Shown one piece after another: positions 1-5,520 of a stretch of DNA of 5,520 nucleotides. How positions within the stretch are numbered: the first letter of the stretch is position 1; every line of letters begins with the position of its first letter. Under the pieces are notes generated by a model that saw only the letters and a list, made by a program, of their open reading frames with translations, was not told the DNA's origin and did not search any database. Source of the DNA: Leptolyngbya sp. SIO4C5 (lineage in GTDB: Bacteria > Cyanobacteriota > Cyanobacteriia > Phormidesmidales > Phormidesmidaceae); the NCBI GenBank assembly GCA_010671965.1, contig JAAHIC010000343.1:1-5520 (forward strand). The letters run 5' to 3'. Made by a program: the position numbers and the translations under genes.

Positions 1-1135
1 TGACTGAAATGGTGTAAAGATCGCTCAGATTTTGACGCAGGTTCACCAAGATATCAATTGCCCGCTGCAGCATGGTTTCTGCTTCATCTAGACGATTCGC
101 CCCCAGCAGCGCATGGCTGAGATTATTCAGAGACGTTGCGACTATCTGTGGTTCCGTGCTGGCTTCTGCGATCGCTAAGCTTTGACGATGCAGCGCGATC
201 GCCTGCTCGGAGTCTCCTAAGTCTTCGTAGGCAATACCGAGATTGCTAAGCGCAGCCGCTTCTAACGCTGGCAAAGAAAGGTGACGAATAATCGCAAGGC
301 TTTGCTGATAGTAATCAATGGCCTGAGGCAAATTATCTAGGGCGTGATAGACCACTCCTAAATTTTTGAGCCCGTAGGCGATGCTGGCATCATCCTGATT
401 GGCTCTAGCCAGACGGAGACTCGCCTGATAGCGCTCCATAGCAGCCGCATAGTCCCCTACCGCTGTGTGGAGACTACCAAGATTGCTCAAGGCCGTAGCC
501 GCTAAAGCAGTGTTGCCCAGGGCGCGGGCCATCTCCAAGCTGCGAGCTTGTAGCGCGATCGCCCGCTCATAGTTACCCAGGGCACCATAGGCATTACTCA
601 ACAGTCCCAGTAGCTGAGCTGTCGCTGCGGTAGGCGTTTCCGTAGGCAATAGTTCTAAGGAACGCTGATAGGTTTCAACGGCCTGCCAGTAGCGTCCCTG
701 CTCCAGATAAGCAATACCTAAGTTACCGAGAGCCTGAGCCTGAGCCGTCAGATCGGCCTGCGCTTCGGCAATGGCTAATGCCTGCTGGGCCCAGGTAACT
801 GCACTGGCGTACTGGCTAAGCTTGAGCTGGGCAGCGGCGATCGCATTGGCGGTCATACCAGCGCGATCGCGGTTTTGATCTTGCTGATAGTGCTCAAAGG
901 CGCTTTGCCAAGTGGTGATAGCGTCTGCAAACTGATTGGCCTGATATTGGGCGACGCCTTGACGAAATAAAGCATCGGCCTCAAGAGCCTGGGACAGGAA
1001 ATGAACGGCAGGAACTGGAGAATTGCCATCCCGAACACCATCCTGACTGCTGTAGGCGCTCAAGGATAGAGGCGGCAAAATTAGCCATAGGGCAACCAGC
1101 CCGCTCAGCAATATCCACTTAAGTTTCAGACCCAT
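1..1135 (-). CDS. Exported TPR-repeat protein, probable TPR-CHAT protein (3' end beyond window)
   Basis: The open frame runs from the ATG at 1135-1133 to the left edge without a stop, giving 378 residues; the C-terminus is missing. Residues 1-28 look like a signal peptide (basic KLK, hydrophobic core, Pro-Pro, then SLSAYSS), so the protein is probably exported. Residues 54-370 are tetratricopeptide repeats with an N-L-G-x-A-Y type helix A at about 57, 97, 137, 177, 217, 257, 297 and 337, an exact 40-residue period of the kinesin-light-chain kind. TPRs form a superhelical protein-binding scaffold. The last visible residues (VNLRQNLSDLYTISV) resemble the linker that precedes a CHAT caspase-like domain in many cyanobacterial TPR-CHAT proteins, but the catalytic His/Cys part is outside the window. 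It starts 2 bases after the haemagglutinin-like gene stop and has no clear Shine-Dalgarno, so translational coupling is likely. A plain TPR protein without CHAT remains possible. Confidence 0.88.
   Translation of the reverse strand, partial: MGLKLKWILLSGLVALWLILPPLSLSAYSSQDGVRDGNSPVPAVHFLSQALEADALFRQGVAQYQANQFADAITTWQSAFEHYQQDQNRDRAGMTANAIAAAQLKLSQYASAVTWAQQALAIAEAQADLTAQAQALGNLGIAYLEQGRYWQAVETYQRSLELLPTETPTAATAQLLGLLSNAYGALGNYERAIALQARSLEMARALGNTALAATALSNLGSLHTAVGDYAAAMERYQASLRLARANQDDASIAYGLKNLGVVYHALDNLPQAIDYYQQSLAIIRHLSLPALEAAALSNLGIAYEDLGDSEQAIALHRQSLAIAEASTEPQIVATSLNNLSHALLGANRLDEAETMLQRAIDILVNLRQNLSDLYTISV
26..976 (-). repeat. Eight tandem 40-residue (120-base) TPR units
   Basis: Eight helix-turn-helix units follow one another with no insertion or deletion. 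The equivalent position falls at residues 57, 97, 137, 177, 217, 257, 297 and 337 of the TPR protein. Units 3 and 5-8 keep a leucine/asparagine-rich helix A (GNLGIAY, SNLGSLH, KNLGVVY, SNLGIAY, NNLSHAL). Helix B has an A(I/V)xxxxxSL pattern. The units are diverged at the DNA level, so this is a protein repeat and not a recent DNA duplication. Confidence 0.85.
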
Positions 1136-1137
1136 GA

Positions 1138-3582
1138 TTATTTAGGAACGGTATCATCCGCCGAGGGTTCGGTGGGGCAGTTAGTCCTTAGTTCAGGTAA
1201 GCCTTCAGTATTGGTGACCAGTGCCTGAGCCGTGCAGGCTGCCTCGTCTGCTGCGACAGCATCAAGAGCCACCGTAGCAGAACGACTTCGAGCAATGTCG
1301 TCCTCTTCTTCTTGCTCTAGCTGATCCACGCTAGCGCTGTCAAAATCGGCAACAAACGGCTGGTTTTGGAAAGACGTGACCAGTGTGGCATCGCTACCGG
1401 CACCTACGGCGATCGCCCCCGCCGCACCACTAACAGTTGCCGGAAAATCGGAACTGCCAAAAACCAGCGGCGTGTAGCTAGCCCCTGGCCCTAGCTGTCC
1501 AGGATTGCTGGGGTTATCGATTCTAGGACCAAACACAAAAGCAGCACTATTGCCCTCGATCACGATTTCCTCAGTCAGGGCGGCGCTGGTCGCACCACTA
1601 TGCAAAATCACAAGTTGACCAGGTGTCGTTAAGGTCGATCGGACTAAAACGCTAACGGGAACCCCACCCAGATCGCTACCGGAGGGCGCATTAAAAAACT
1701 CCAGATCGCTACCAACAGCCTGGAATAACCCTGCAGCTTCAATTCTCAGTCCGCCGGGGCCTGATTCCAGACTGTCAACAACAATATCTCCCTCAGTAGC
1801 CACTAGCTCAATTCGCCCGCCGTCAACCGTCGTATCGCCGCTATCAATTCGGCCCAAGCGGAGCGCAGCTCCTTGGATGTCAACGTCGCCAGTGGGATCG
1901 CCAAAATCGGTCAGAATGTCACCTGTGCGGATATTGACGCCGCGAATAGTCACTGCACCGCCACTGGTGCGAATCGTATCGCTGGGATCCATTGTGAAGT
2001 TGCCGACACCATCCCCGTCGGCATCAGCATCAAACGTGATGAAACCCCCGGCAGCGCTGCTCAAGTTGAGAGCTATTAGATCGTCGCTAATATCTGCGAT
2101 CGCAATGCCGTTGTTAGCCTGCAGAATGAGTTGAGCATCACTACTAGAAGCTTCTAGCTGCCCTACTGAGAGGGTATTAGCGCCATCGTTAGGCACGCTG
2201 GCAAACAAATCGCTATCAGATCCAGGGGTCAGCTCATCATCTAGGGTACCGCTACCATCAGGAGCATCAATAATAGTAATGAAGTCAGGATCAAGCAGTA
2301 GCCTGCCTGCTTGTCCATTAGCCGCGCCGACGCTGACCGTCCCTCGAAAAACCAGATTGTCTTTGCCAGACACTTCTACAAAACCGCCATTACCGGCTTG
2401 AATGCCGCCACCAGCCGCGATCGCTCCATAGAACCGAGTGGTGTCGTCGGCCCAAACAATCACCCGTCCGCCATTGCCGCGATCGCCCGCACTGGCCTCT
2501 AAACGCGAATCCGCGCTGATGTAAGTTTGGGTGGCATTGGGTAGACTGCCTTGCCCTTGATAGCCACCGCCAACGCGGAGACTGCCACCCCCCTGCTGGC
2601 CCGAAGCGTCTAAGTGACTGCTGAGCAAAGCTACGCGATCGCCCACCACCGCAATTTGGCCCCCTGTGGTGCCTGCAGTATCTAAACGGCCTGAAACAAT
2701 CGTTGTGCCAGGTTCTGCTGCGATCGCCCCTGTCTGATTCACCAGACTGACACTGCCATCCGCATTCACGCTCAGCCCTGGGGAGCCAGCAGCAGATCCG
2801 CCTGTCAGCAAGGTGGGTAAGTCGAGCGGCTGAAACGTCGGCACCGCTCCCGGCGTGGTAGCGGGGAGGGGCGCAACCTCCAAACTCAGCAGCATGGCTG
2901 GGTGACTAAGGCGCACCAGGCTTTCTCCCGGTACTGCCGCCACCAGCAGACTGCCTTCTGCCGCCGTCAGCGTGCCCGTGTTGGCAACCGTACCGCCGAT
3001 CAGGGCCAGCGATCGCCCTGGGGCTACCGCTAAGTCGCCTGCATTGGCGATCGCGGCGGGGGCAGCACCCGCGAAAATAAAGCCTGTGGGATTGCCTACC
3101 AGGGCAGCATAGTTGTTGTCGCCCAGGGTGGTTAAAGCGCGATCGCCAAAGGCCAGACCTGTCGCTGTTGTGGCTGTAAAGTCACCGCTCAAGTCTAACC
3201 GCGCATTGGGGCCAAACAGCATACCCGCTGGGTTGAGTAAAAATAGGTTGGCCGCGCTGCCGCTGACCTGTAACAGCCCATCTAGATAAGAAGCTTGCCC
3301 CCCCATGACGCGGCCCACAATATTCCTGACCTCAGCCGGAGAGACAAAATTGGCTACCTGCTCTGCGCTTAATCCAAACTGCTGAAAGCCATGAAACAGA
3401 TTCGCCCCATCAGCGGAAGAAACCCCGCCAGTAATCTCAAACTGGTTATTTAACTGCCGCACCTGCGTTGCAGTGTCTGACTCTGCCACGATTGACTGAG
3501 CGAAGCTTGCTTGATGCGTCAATAACAAAGCAGCTCCAACTAGCCCGCTCTGCAAACAGCAGCGGCCTGAGAGATTTGGCAT
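1138..3582 (-). CDS. Filamentous haemagglutinin N-terminal (TPS) domain, beta-helix exported protein
   Basis: This is an 814-residue protein. Residues 1-28 are a signal peptide with a likely cleavage ASFA|QS. Residues about 35-165 match the haemagglutination-activity (TPS) domain that two-partner secretion transporters recognise: ITGG at 50-53, ANLFHGFQQFGLS at 60-72, RNIVGRVMGG at 86-95, and NLFLLNPAGMLFG at 112-124, where NPAG replaces the classic NPNG. The rest is rich in Gly, Ser, Asp and Val, as expected for a right-handed beta-helix. It includes the family block RVIVWADDTTRFYG (373-386) with GNGGFVEVSGKDNL (397-410), and an Asp-rich loop DADADGDG at 518-525. The mature chain has only two cysteines, C783 and C802, near the C-terminus, after an acidic run EQEEEDD (756-762). 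At 814 residues it is short for a TpsA adhesin. No TpsB transporter is in the window. The ATG at 3582 has AGGAG 8 bases upstream. The likely role is a secreted or surface adhesin-like protein; its ligand is unknown. Confidence 0.9.
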   Translation of the reverse strand: MPNLSGRCCLQSGLVGAALLLTHQASFAQSIVAESDTATQVRQLNNQFEITGGVSSADGANLFHGFQQFGLSAEQVANFVSPAEVRNIVGRVMGGQASYLDGLLQVSGSAANLFLLNPAGMLFGPNARLDLSGDFTATTATGLAFGDRALTTLGDNNYAALVGNPTGFIFAGAAPAAIANAGDLAVAPGRSLALIGGTVANTGTLTAAEGSLLVAAVPGESLVRLSHPAMLLSLEVAPLPATTPGAVPTFQPLDLPTLLTGGSAAGSPGLSVNADGSVSLVNQTGAIAAEPGTTIVSGRLDTAGTTGGQIAVVGDRVALLSSHLDASGQQGGGSLRVGGGYQGQGSLPNATQTYISADSRLEASAGDRGNGGRVIVWADDTTRFYGAIAAGGGIQAGNGGFVEVSGKDNLVFRGTVSVGAANGQAGRLLLDPDFITIIDAPDGSGTLDDELTPGSDSDLFASVPNDGANTLSVGQLEASSSDAQLILQANNGIAIADISDDLIALNLSSAAGGFITFDADADGDGVGNFTMDPSDTIRTSGGAVTIRGVNIRTGDILTDFGDPTGDVDIQGAALRLGRIDSGDTTVDGGRIELVATEGDIVVDSLESGPGGLRIEAAGLFQAVGSDLEFFNAPSGSDLGGVPVSVLVRSTLTTPGQLVILHSGATSAALTEEIVIEGNSAAFVFGPRIDNPSNPGQLGPGASYTPLVFGSSDFPATVSGAAGAIAVGAGSDATLVTSFQNQPFVADFDSASVDQLEQEEEDDIARSRSATVALDAVAADEAACTAQALVTNTEGLPELRTNCPTEPSADDTVPK

Positions 3583-3590
3583 CGCTCTAA

Positions 3591-3595
3591 CTCCT
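3591..3595 (-). promoter_or_regulatory. Shine-Dalgarno of the haemagglutinin-like gene
   Basis: AGGAG read on the minus strand lies 8 bases before the ATG at 3582-3580. It supports this start, which also gives a complete signal peptide. Confidence 0.7.
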
Positions 3596-3634
3596 AAATG
3601 AGTCTACCGAGGTGAATAGATGCCCCCAGGTATC

Positions 3635-4438
3635 TCAAATATTAGAAGATGGTGTCCGCCGTAGAGACAGAATGCTCAAAATACTTGACATTAGCAGCAC
3701 CAAGGCTCCTGTCGGCTCAGGTACGGCAACAGGATTTTCCGTATCCTCTGGAACTTCAATTGGCGTTGGGACAGGGGGGGTAGGCGGCGAGGGCGGTGTC
3801 ACAGGGAGAGGTGTTACCGGCGGCTCTGGCGCAGGGGGGGGAACTTGCACAAAGCCCGTACCACCAGGGACAAAATTAGGCCGTTGGCGAATGAAGAATA
3901 GATCAGTCGGGGTTGTATCAGTAATGACATAGCTAAATCTGACAGTTTCACCGGGATTGACAATTCCGCCAGAGAAATTGATAAAGTCTCGTACATCCGT
4001 GACTTCATCAACGCTGCTGAAGCGACTTGAGGTGAAAGGGCGTAAATTAGCTCGTCCCTGAGCAAAGGAAAGACCGTCTGCTTCAGGACTAGGGGTGCCA
4101 AAAGATTGCTGCAGCTCGAAATCGTAGAACTGCCAGGGAGTTCCTGTACTGTTGGTAACGATTGAATCAATCCGAAAACCAAGAATACCGAGATCTGCAA
4201 GTCCCCGCACCGCCACTGACAGATCTACGTTAGGGCCAAAAACTTCCTGTAATAAAACAGCCCGGCCATTGCTGACAAAACCGTTGGTCAAACGAAAATC
4301 GCCCGCCGATTCGCTAAAGCGCAGTCCACCCACATTGAAAGTGGCCGCTTCAGCCCCAGAGGGCACAAAAAATAGAGCACCAGCAGCGATCGCGCCCAGT
4401 AAGGGCCGCTGCCAAGCTTTGACAGGTAGAACACTCAT
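3635..4438 (-). CDS. PEP-CTERM sorting-domain exported protein, function unknown
   Basis: This is a 267-residue protein. Residues 1-31 form a signal peptide (basic N-region with K7 and R11, hydrophobic core LLGAIAAGALFFV, cleavage near GAEA|AT). Residues 32-195 are a beta-rich globular region that I do not recognise as a named enzyme; it contains no cysteine. Residues 200-230 are a Pro/Thr/Val linker of the wall- or matrix-spacer type. The C-terminus is a full PEP-CTERM signal: P-E-P at 240-242, a hydrophobic helix at about 243-259 and R260-R261 followed by a short tail. Known PEP-CTERM proteins are exported, cleaved at this signal by an exosortase, and usually delivered to the cell surface or extracellular polysaccharide. 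No exosortase gene is visible here. It is the first gene of the minus-strand set, 52 bases ahead of the haemagglutinin-like gene. No convincing Shine-Dalgarno precedes its ATG. The linker is encoded across C8 and C7 tracts. Confidence 0.85.
   Translation of the reverse strand: MSVLPVKAWQRPLLGAIAAGALFFVPSGAEAATFNVGGLRFSESAGDFRLTNGFVSNGRAVLLQEVFGPNVDLSVAVRGLADLGILGFRIDSIVTNSTGTPWQFYDFELQQSFGTPSPEADGLSFAQGRANLRPFTSSRFSSVDEVTDVRDFINFSGGIVNPGETVRFSYVITDTTPTDLFFIRQRPNFVPGGTGFVQVPPPAPEPPVTPLPVTPPSPPTPPVPTPIEVPEDTENPVAVPEPTGALVLLMSSILSILSLRRTPSSNI
3774..3841 (-). repeat. Proline-linker homopolymer tracts (C7 and C8 on the coding strand)
   Basis: On the plus strand G7 lies at 3774-3780 and G8 at 3834-3841. 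On the coding strand they are parts of Pro codons at residues about 220-222 and 200-202 of the PEP-CTERM protein. Slippage by one base in either tract would remove the membrane/sorting tail from the protein. Confidence 0.8.
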
Positions 4439-4477
4439 GATTGCTTGGGATAATCAGAAACAGCTTTGCTTTTGATG

Positions 4478-4492
4478 ACGGCTCAGCGCCGT
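4478..4492. repeat. Small inverted repeat upstream of the PEP-CTERM gene
   Basis: ACGGC (4478-4482) and GCCGT (4488-4492) are perfect complements around a 5-base loop. It sits about 40 bases before the PEP-CTERM start, so it could be an operator or a leader hairpin. The stem is short and not followed by a U-run on either strand, so it is not a terminator. Confidence 0.45.
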
Positions 4493-4518
4493 AATAGTTC
4501 GGGGGGGCTATATCTCCA
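4491..4518 (-). promoter_or_regulatory. Weak candidate promoter for the minus-strand operon, with C7 in the spacer
   Basis: On the minus strand TGGAGA (4518-4513; 4 of 6 to TTGACA) and TATTAC (4496-4491; 4 of 6 to TATAAT) are separated by 16 bases that include the C7 run at 4507-4501. This is the best sigma-70-like pair I found ahead of the PEP-CTERM gene, but it is weak and could be chance. If it is real, tract-length changes would alter spacer length. Confidence 0.25.
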
Positions 4519-4541
4519 TCCTAAGCAGTTTTCCGAGAATC

Positions 4542-4557
4542 GTTCGGGAACCCGTAC
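4542..4557 (+). promoter_or_regulatory. K-box element of the groESL promoter
   Basis: GTTCGGGAACCCGTAC matches at every fixed position the K-box pattern as I recall it for cyanobacterial groE promoters (GTTCGG-NNAN-CCNNAC). That element has been linked to light- and heat-responsive groE transcription that does not depend on HrcA. It lies 11 bases upstream of the candidate -35 and 40 bases upstream of the CIRCE core, the expected order. The match is seen directly; the function is by family analogy. Confidence 0.75.
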
Positions 4558-4568
4558 AGCCGAAACTG

Positions 4569-4596
4569 TTGCACTGCAACTGATGACTTCGATAAA
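4569..4596 (+). promoter_or_regulatory. Candidate groESL promoter P1 (TTGCAC / GATAAA)
   Basis: TTGCAC (4569-4574) and GATAAA (4591-4596) are 16 bases apart. This would place the transcript start at about 4603 inside CIRCE, so HrcA binding would block initiation, and would put the K-box just upstream of -35. The boxes are imperfect (3 and 4 of 6), so the positional argument is stronger than the sequence match. Confidence 0.45.
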
Positions 4597-4626
4597 TTAG
4601 CACTCAGGAAGCGAGAGTGCTAATTT
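4594..4626 (+). promoter_or_regulatory. CIRCE operator (HrcA binding site) of groESL
   Basis: The core TTAGCACTC (4597-4605), a 9-base spacer (4606-4614) and GAGTGCTAA (4615-4623) match the CIRCE consensus perfectly. The pairing extends three more A-T pairs (4594-4596 with 4624-4626), giving 12-bp arms. HrcA repressor binds this element and is released on heat shock. hrcA itself is not in the window. Confidence 0.97.
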
Positions 4627-4648
4627 CCTGTTCTAAACGCGCTATATT
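4620..4648 (+). promoter_or_regulatory. Alternative groESL promoter P2 (-10 TATATT after CIRCE)
   Basis: TATATT (4643-4648) is a good -10 match (5 of 6), but the -35 position 17 bases upstream (CTAATT, 4620-4625) is poor and falls within the right arm of CIRCE. HrcA could then block RNA polymerase directly. It competes with P1, and only start-site mapping can tell them apart. Confidence 0.35.
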
Positions 4649-4654
4649 TTTGAG

Positions 4655-4690
4655 GTCGCCTTAACGGATGTCACTATCCGAGTCGGCGAT
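4655..4690 (+). promoter_or_regulatory. Two-tier hairpin in the groES 5' leader
   Basis: TCGCC (4656-4660) pairs with GGCGA (4685-4689), and CGGAT (4665-4669) pairs with ATCCG (4676-4680). They are separated by a symmetric 4x4 internal loop and closed by a 6-base loop; a G-U pair (4655/4690) can extend the base. It ends 73 bases before the Shine-Dalgarno and has no U-run, so it is not a classic terminator. A role in mRNA stability or temperature response is speculative. Confidence 0.45.
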
Positions 4691-4763
4691 ATTTCAGTGC
4701 GTCAAGACAGATTGGCAAAGCTTATCTATCTTCCCATCCCCAATCGTTGAATTTTTAGAGTCT

Positions 4764-4769
4764 GGAGAG
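4764..4769 (+). promoter_or_regulatory. Shine-Dalgarno of groES
   Basis: GGAG (4764-4767, within GGAGAG) is 7 bases before the ATG at 4775. This fixes the start used for groES. Confidence 0.8.
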
Positions 4770-4774
4770 TTTCT

Positions 4775-5086
4775 ATGGCAGCTGTATCTCTAAGTGTGTC
4801 TAGCGTTAAGCCTCTAGGCGATCGCGTCCTCATCAAAGTGAGCGCTTCTGAGGAAAAAACCGCTGGTGGTATTTTGCTACCAGACACGGCCAAAGAGAAG
4901 CCTCAAGTCGGCGAGATCTCCGCAGTAGGCCCTGGTAAGCGCAGCGAAGACGGCACCCGTCAAGAACTGGAAGTCAAAGTTGGCGACAAAGTTCTCTATT
5001 CCAAGTATGCAGGCACCGAAATCAAGCTTGGCAGTGATGAGTGCATCCTGCTGTCCGAAAAAGACATCCTGGCAGTTTTAGCATAA
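4775..5086 (+). CDS. groES: Co-chaperonin GroES (Cpn10)
   Basis: This is a 103-residue protein of the usual cyanobacterial Cpn10 length. It forms the heptameric lid that caps GroEL in the cytosol and closes the folding chamber in an ATP-dependent cycle. Residues 11-21 ([11 protein letters not shown]) are the cpn10 signature. The mobile loop is at about 25-42, with the GroEL-contacting hydrophobic tripeptide I33-L34-L35 in the GGILLP motif. VGPGKR (51-56) leads into the roof hairpin, and [13 protein letters not shown] (68-80) with the [12 protein letters not shown] tail (91-102) completes the barrel. No key residue is missing. A Shine-Dalgarno lies 7 bases upstream. CIRCE and a K-box match lie upstream, and groEL follows after 62 bases with no terminator seen, so the two form one heat-inducible operon. 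Confidence 0.98.
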   Translation: MAAVSLSVSSVKPLGDRVLIKVSASEEKTAGGILLPDTAKEKPQVGEISAVGPGKRSEDGTRQELEVKVGDKVLYSKYAGTEIKLGSDECILLSEKDILAVLA

Positions 5087-5106
5087 GCCACTGTTCTAGC
5101 AGTTAA

Positions 5107-5520
<414 letters not shown>

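Larger units (their letters stand above)
4439..4774. other. Divergent intergenic region between the PEP-CTERM gene and groES
   Basis: This non-coding stretch carries the control signals for both directions. From left to right it holds a small inverted repeat (4478-4492), a G7 run (4501-4507), a K-box match (4542-4557), a 13-base palindrome (4568-4580), CIRCE (4594-4626), a TATATT box (4643-4648), a two-tier hairpin (4655-4690) and the groES Shine-Dalgarno (4764-4769). No tRNA, other RNA gene or convincing small ORF was seen. Confidence 0.8.
168..4825. repeat. Sixteen HIP1 octamers (GCGATCGC)
   Basis: Perfect copies start at 168, 195, 555, 837, 863, 1409, 2096, 2417, 2479, 2635, 2720, 3009, 3047, 3139, 4386 and 4818. 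All lie inside coding sequence; none is in the intergenic regions. HIP1 is the highly over-represented palindrome of many cyanobacterial genomes and is the strongest base-level sign of the host group. Confidence 0.95.

Noticed and set aside
853..1041. 62-codon minus-strand frame inside the TPR gene
   Set aside because: Out-of-frame shadow. The TPR frame is open across it with clear repeats and a signal peptide.
1873..2502. Plus-strand frames of 63-85 codons opposite the haemagglutinin-like gene
   Set aside because: They are antisense to a strongly conserved protein, overlap each other, lack good ribosome sites and show no recognisable domain.
3583..3634. Possible terminator between the PEP-CTERM and haemagglutinin-like genes
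   Set aside because: No stable hairpin followed by a U-run on the minus strand, so the genes can be co-transcribed.
3612..3932. Plus-strand 106-codon Gly-rich frame
   Set aside because: The glycine run is the complement of the proline linker in the PEP-CTERM gene; it is an antisense shadow.
3814..4475. Frames of 128 codons (minus) and 107 codons (plus) over the PEP-CTERM gene
   Set aside because: Both are shadows of a frame that has an intact signal peptide and sorting tail.
4497..4512. Second K-box starting GTTCGG next to the G7 run
   Set aside because: Only the first six bases fit; the fixed A, CC and AC positions do not.
4710..4745. GATTGG/CCAATC pairing in the groES leader
   Set aside because: Six A-T-rich pairs across a 24-base loop are weak and could easily be chance.

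Overview
The window is cyanobacterial. It carries 16 copies of the octamer GCGATCGC (HIP1), about one per 345 bases. It also holds a groES-groEL pair with a perfect CIRCE operator and an upstream match to the cyanobacterial K-box. The protein families are typical of cyanobacteria: a short haemagglutination-domain (TPS) beta-helix protein, a TPR protein of the TPR-CHAT kind, and a PEP-CTERM protein. Genus cannot be fixed from the sequence.

Layout: three co-directional minus-strand genes occupy the left 4.4 kb. In order of transcription they are a PEP-CTERM-sorted exported protein (3635-4438), a filamentous-haemagglutinin N-terminal-domain protein (1138-3582) and a signal-peptide-bearing TPR protein (1-1135) that runs off the left edge before its probable CHAT domain. 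The gaps are 52 and 2 bases, with no terminator seen, so they look like one operon of envelope or surface proteins. On the right, groES (4775-5086) and the first 124 codons of groEL (5149 onward) form the plus-strand chaperonin operon.

The 336-base divergent region (4439-4774) is dense. For groESL it holds, in order, a K-box match, a 13-base palindrome over a candidate -35, a CIRCE with arms extended to 12 bp, a second candidate -10, a two-tier hairpin in the leader and a good Shine-Dalgarno. On the other strand it holds a G7/C7 tract inside a weak candidate promoter spacer, and a small hairpin ahead of the PEP-CTERM gene.

How they work together: GroES and GroEL form the cytosolic folding chamber under heat-shock (HrcA/CIRCE) and probably light/heat (K-box) control. 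The minus-strand genes share no obvious function with them beyond the intergenic region. All three encode proteins with export signals, and together they suggest a surface-adhesin or envelope module with a possible protease-like CHAT partner. That link is inferred from gene order. Most distinctive are the cluster of G/C homopolymer tracts in the first two operon genes and their promoter region, and a C-terminal cysteine pair in an otherwise cysteine-free mature haemagglutinin-like protein.
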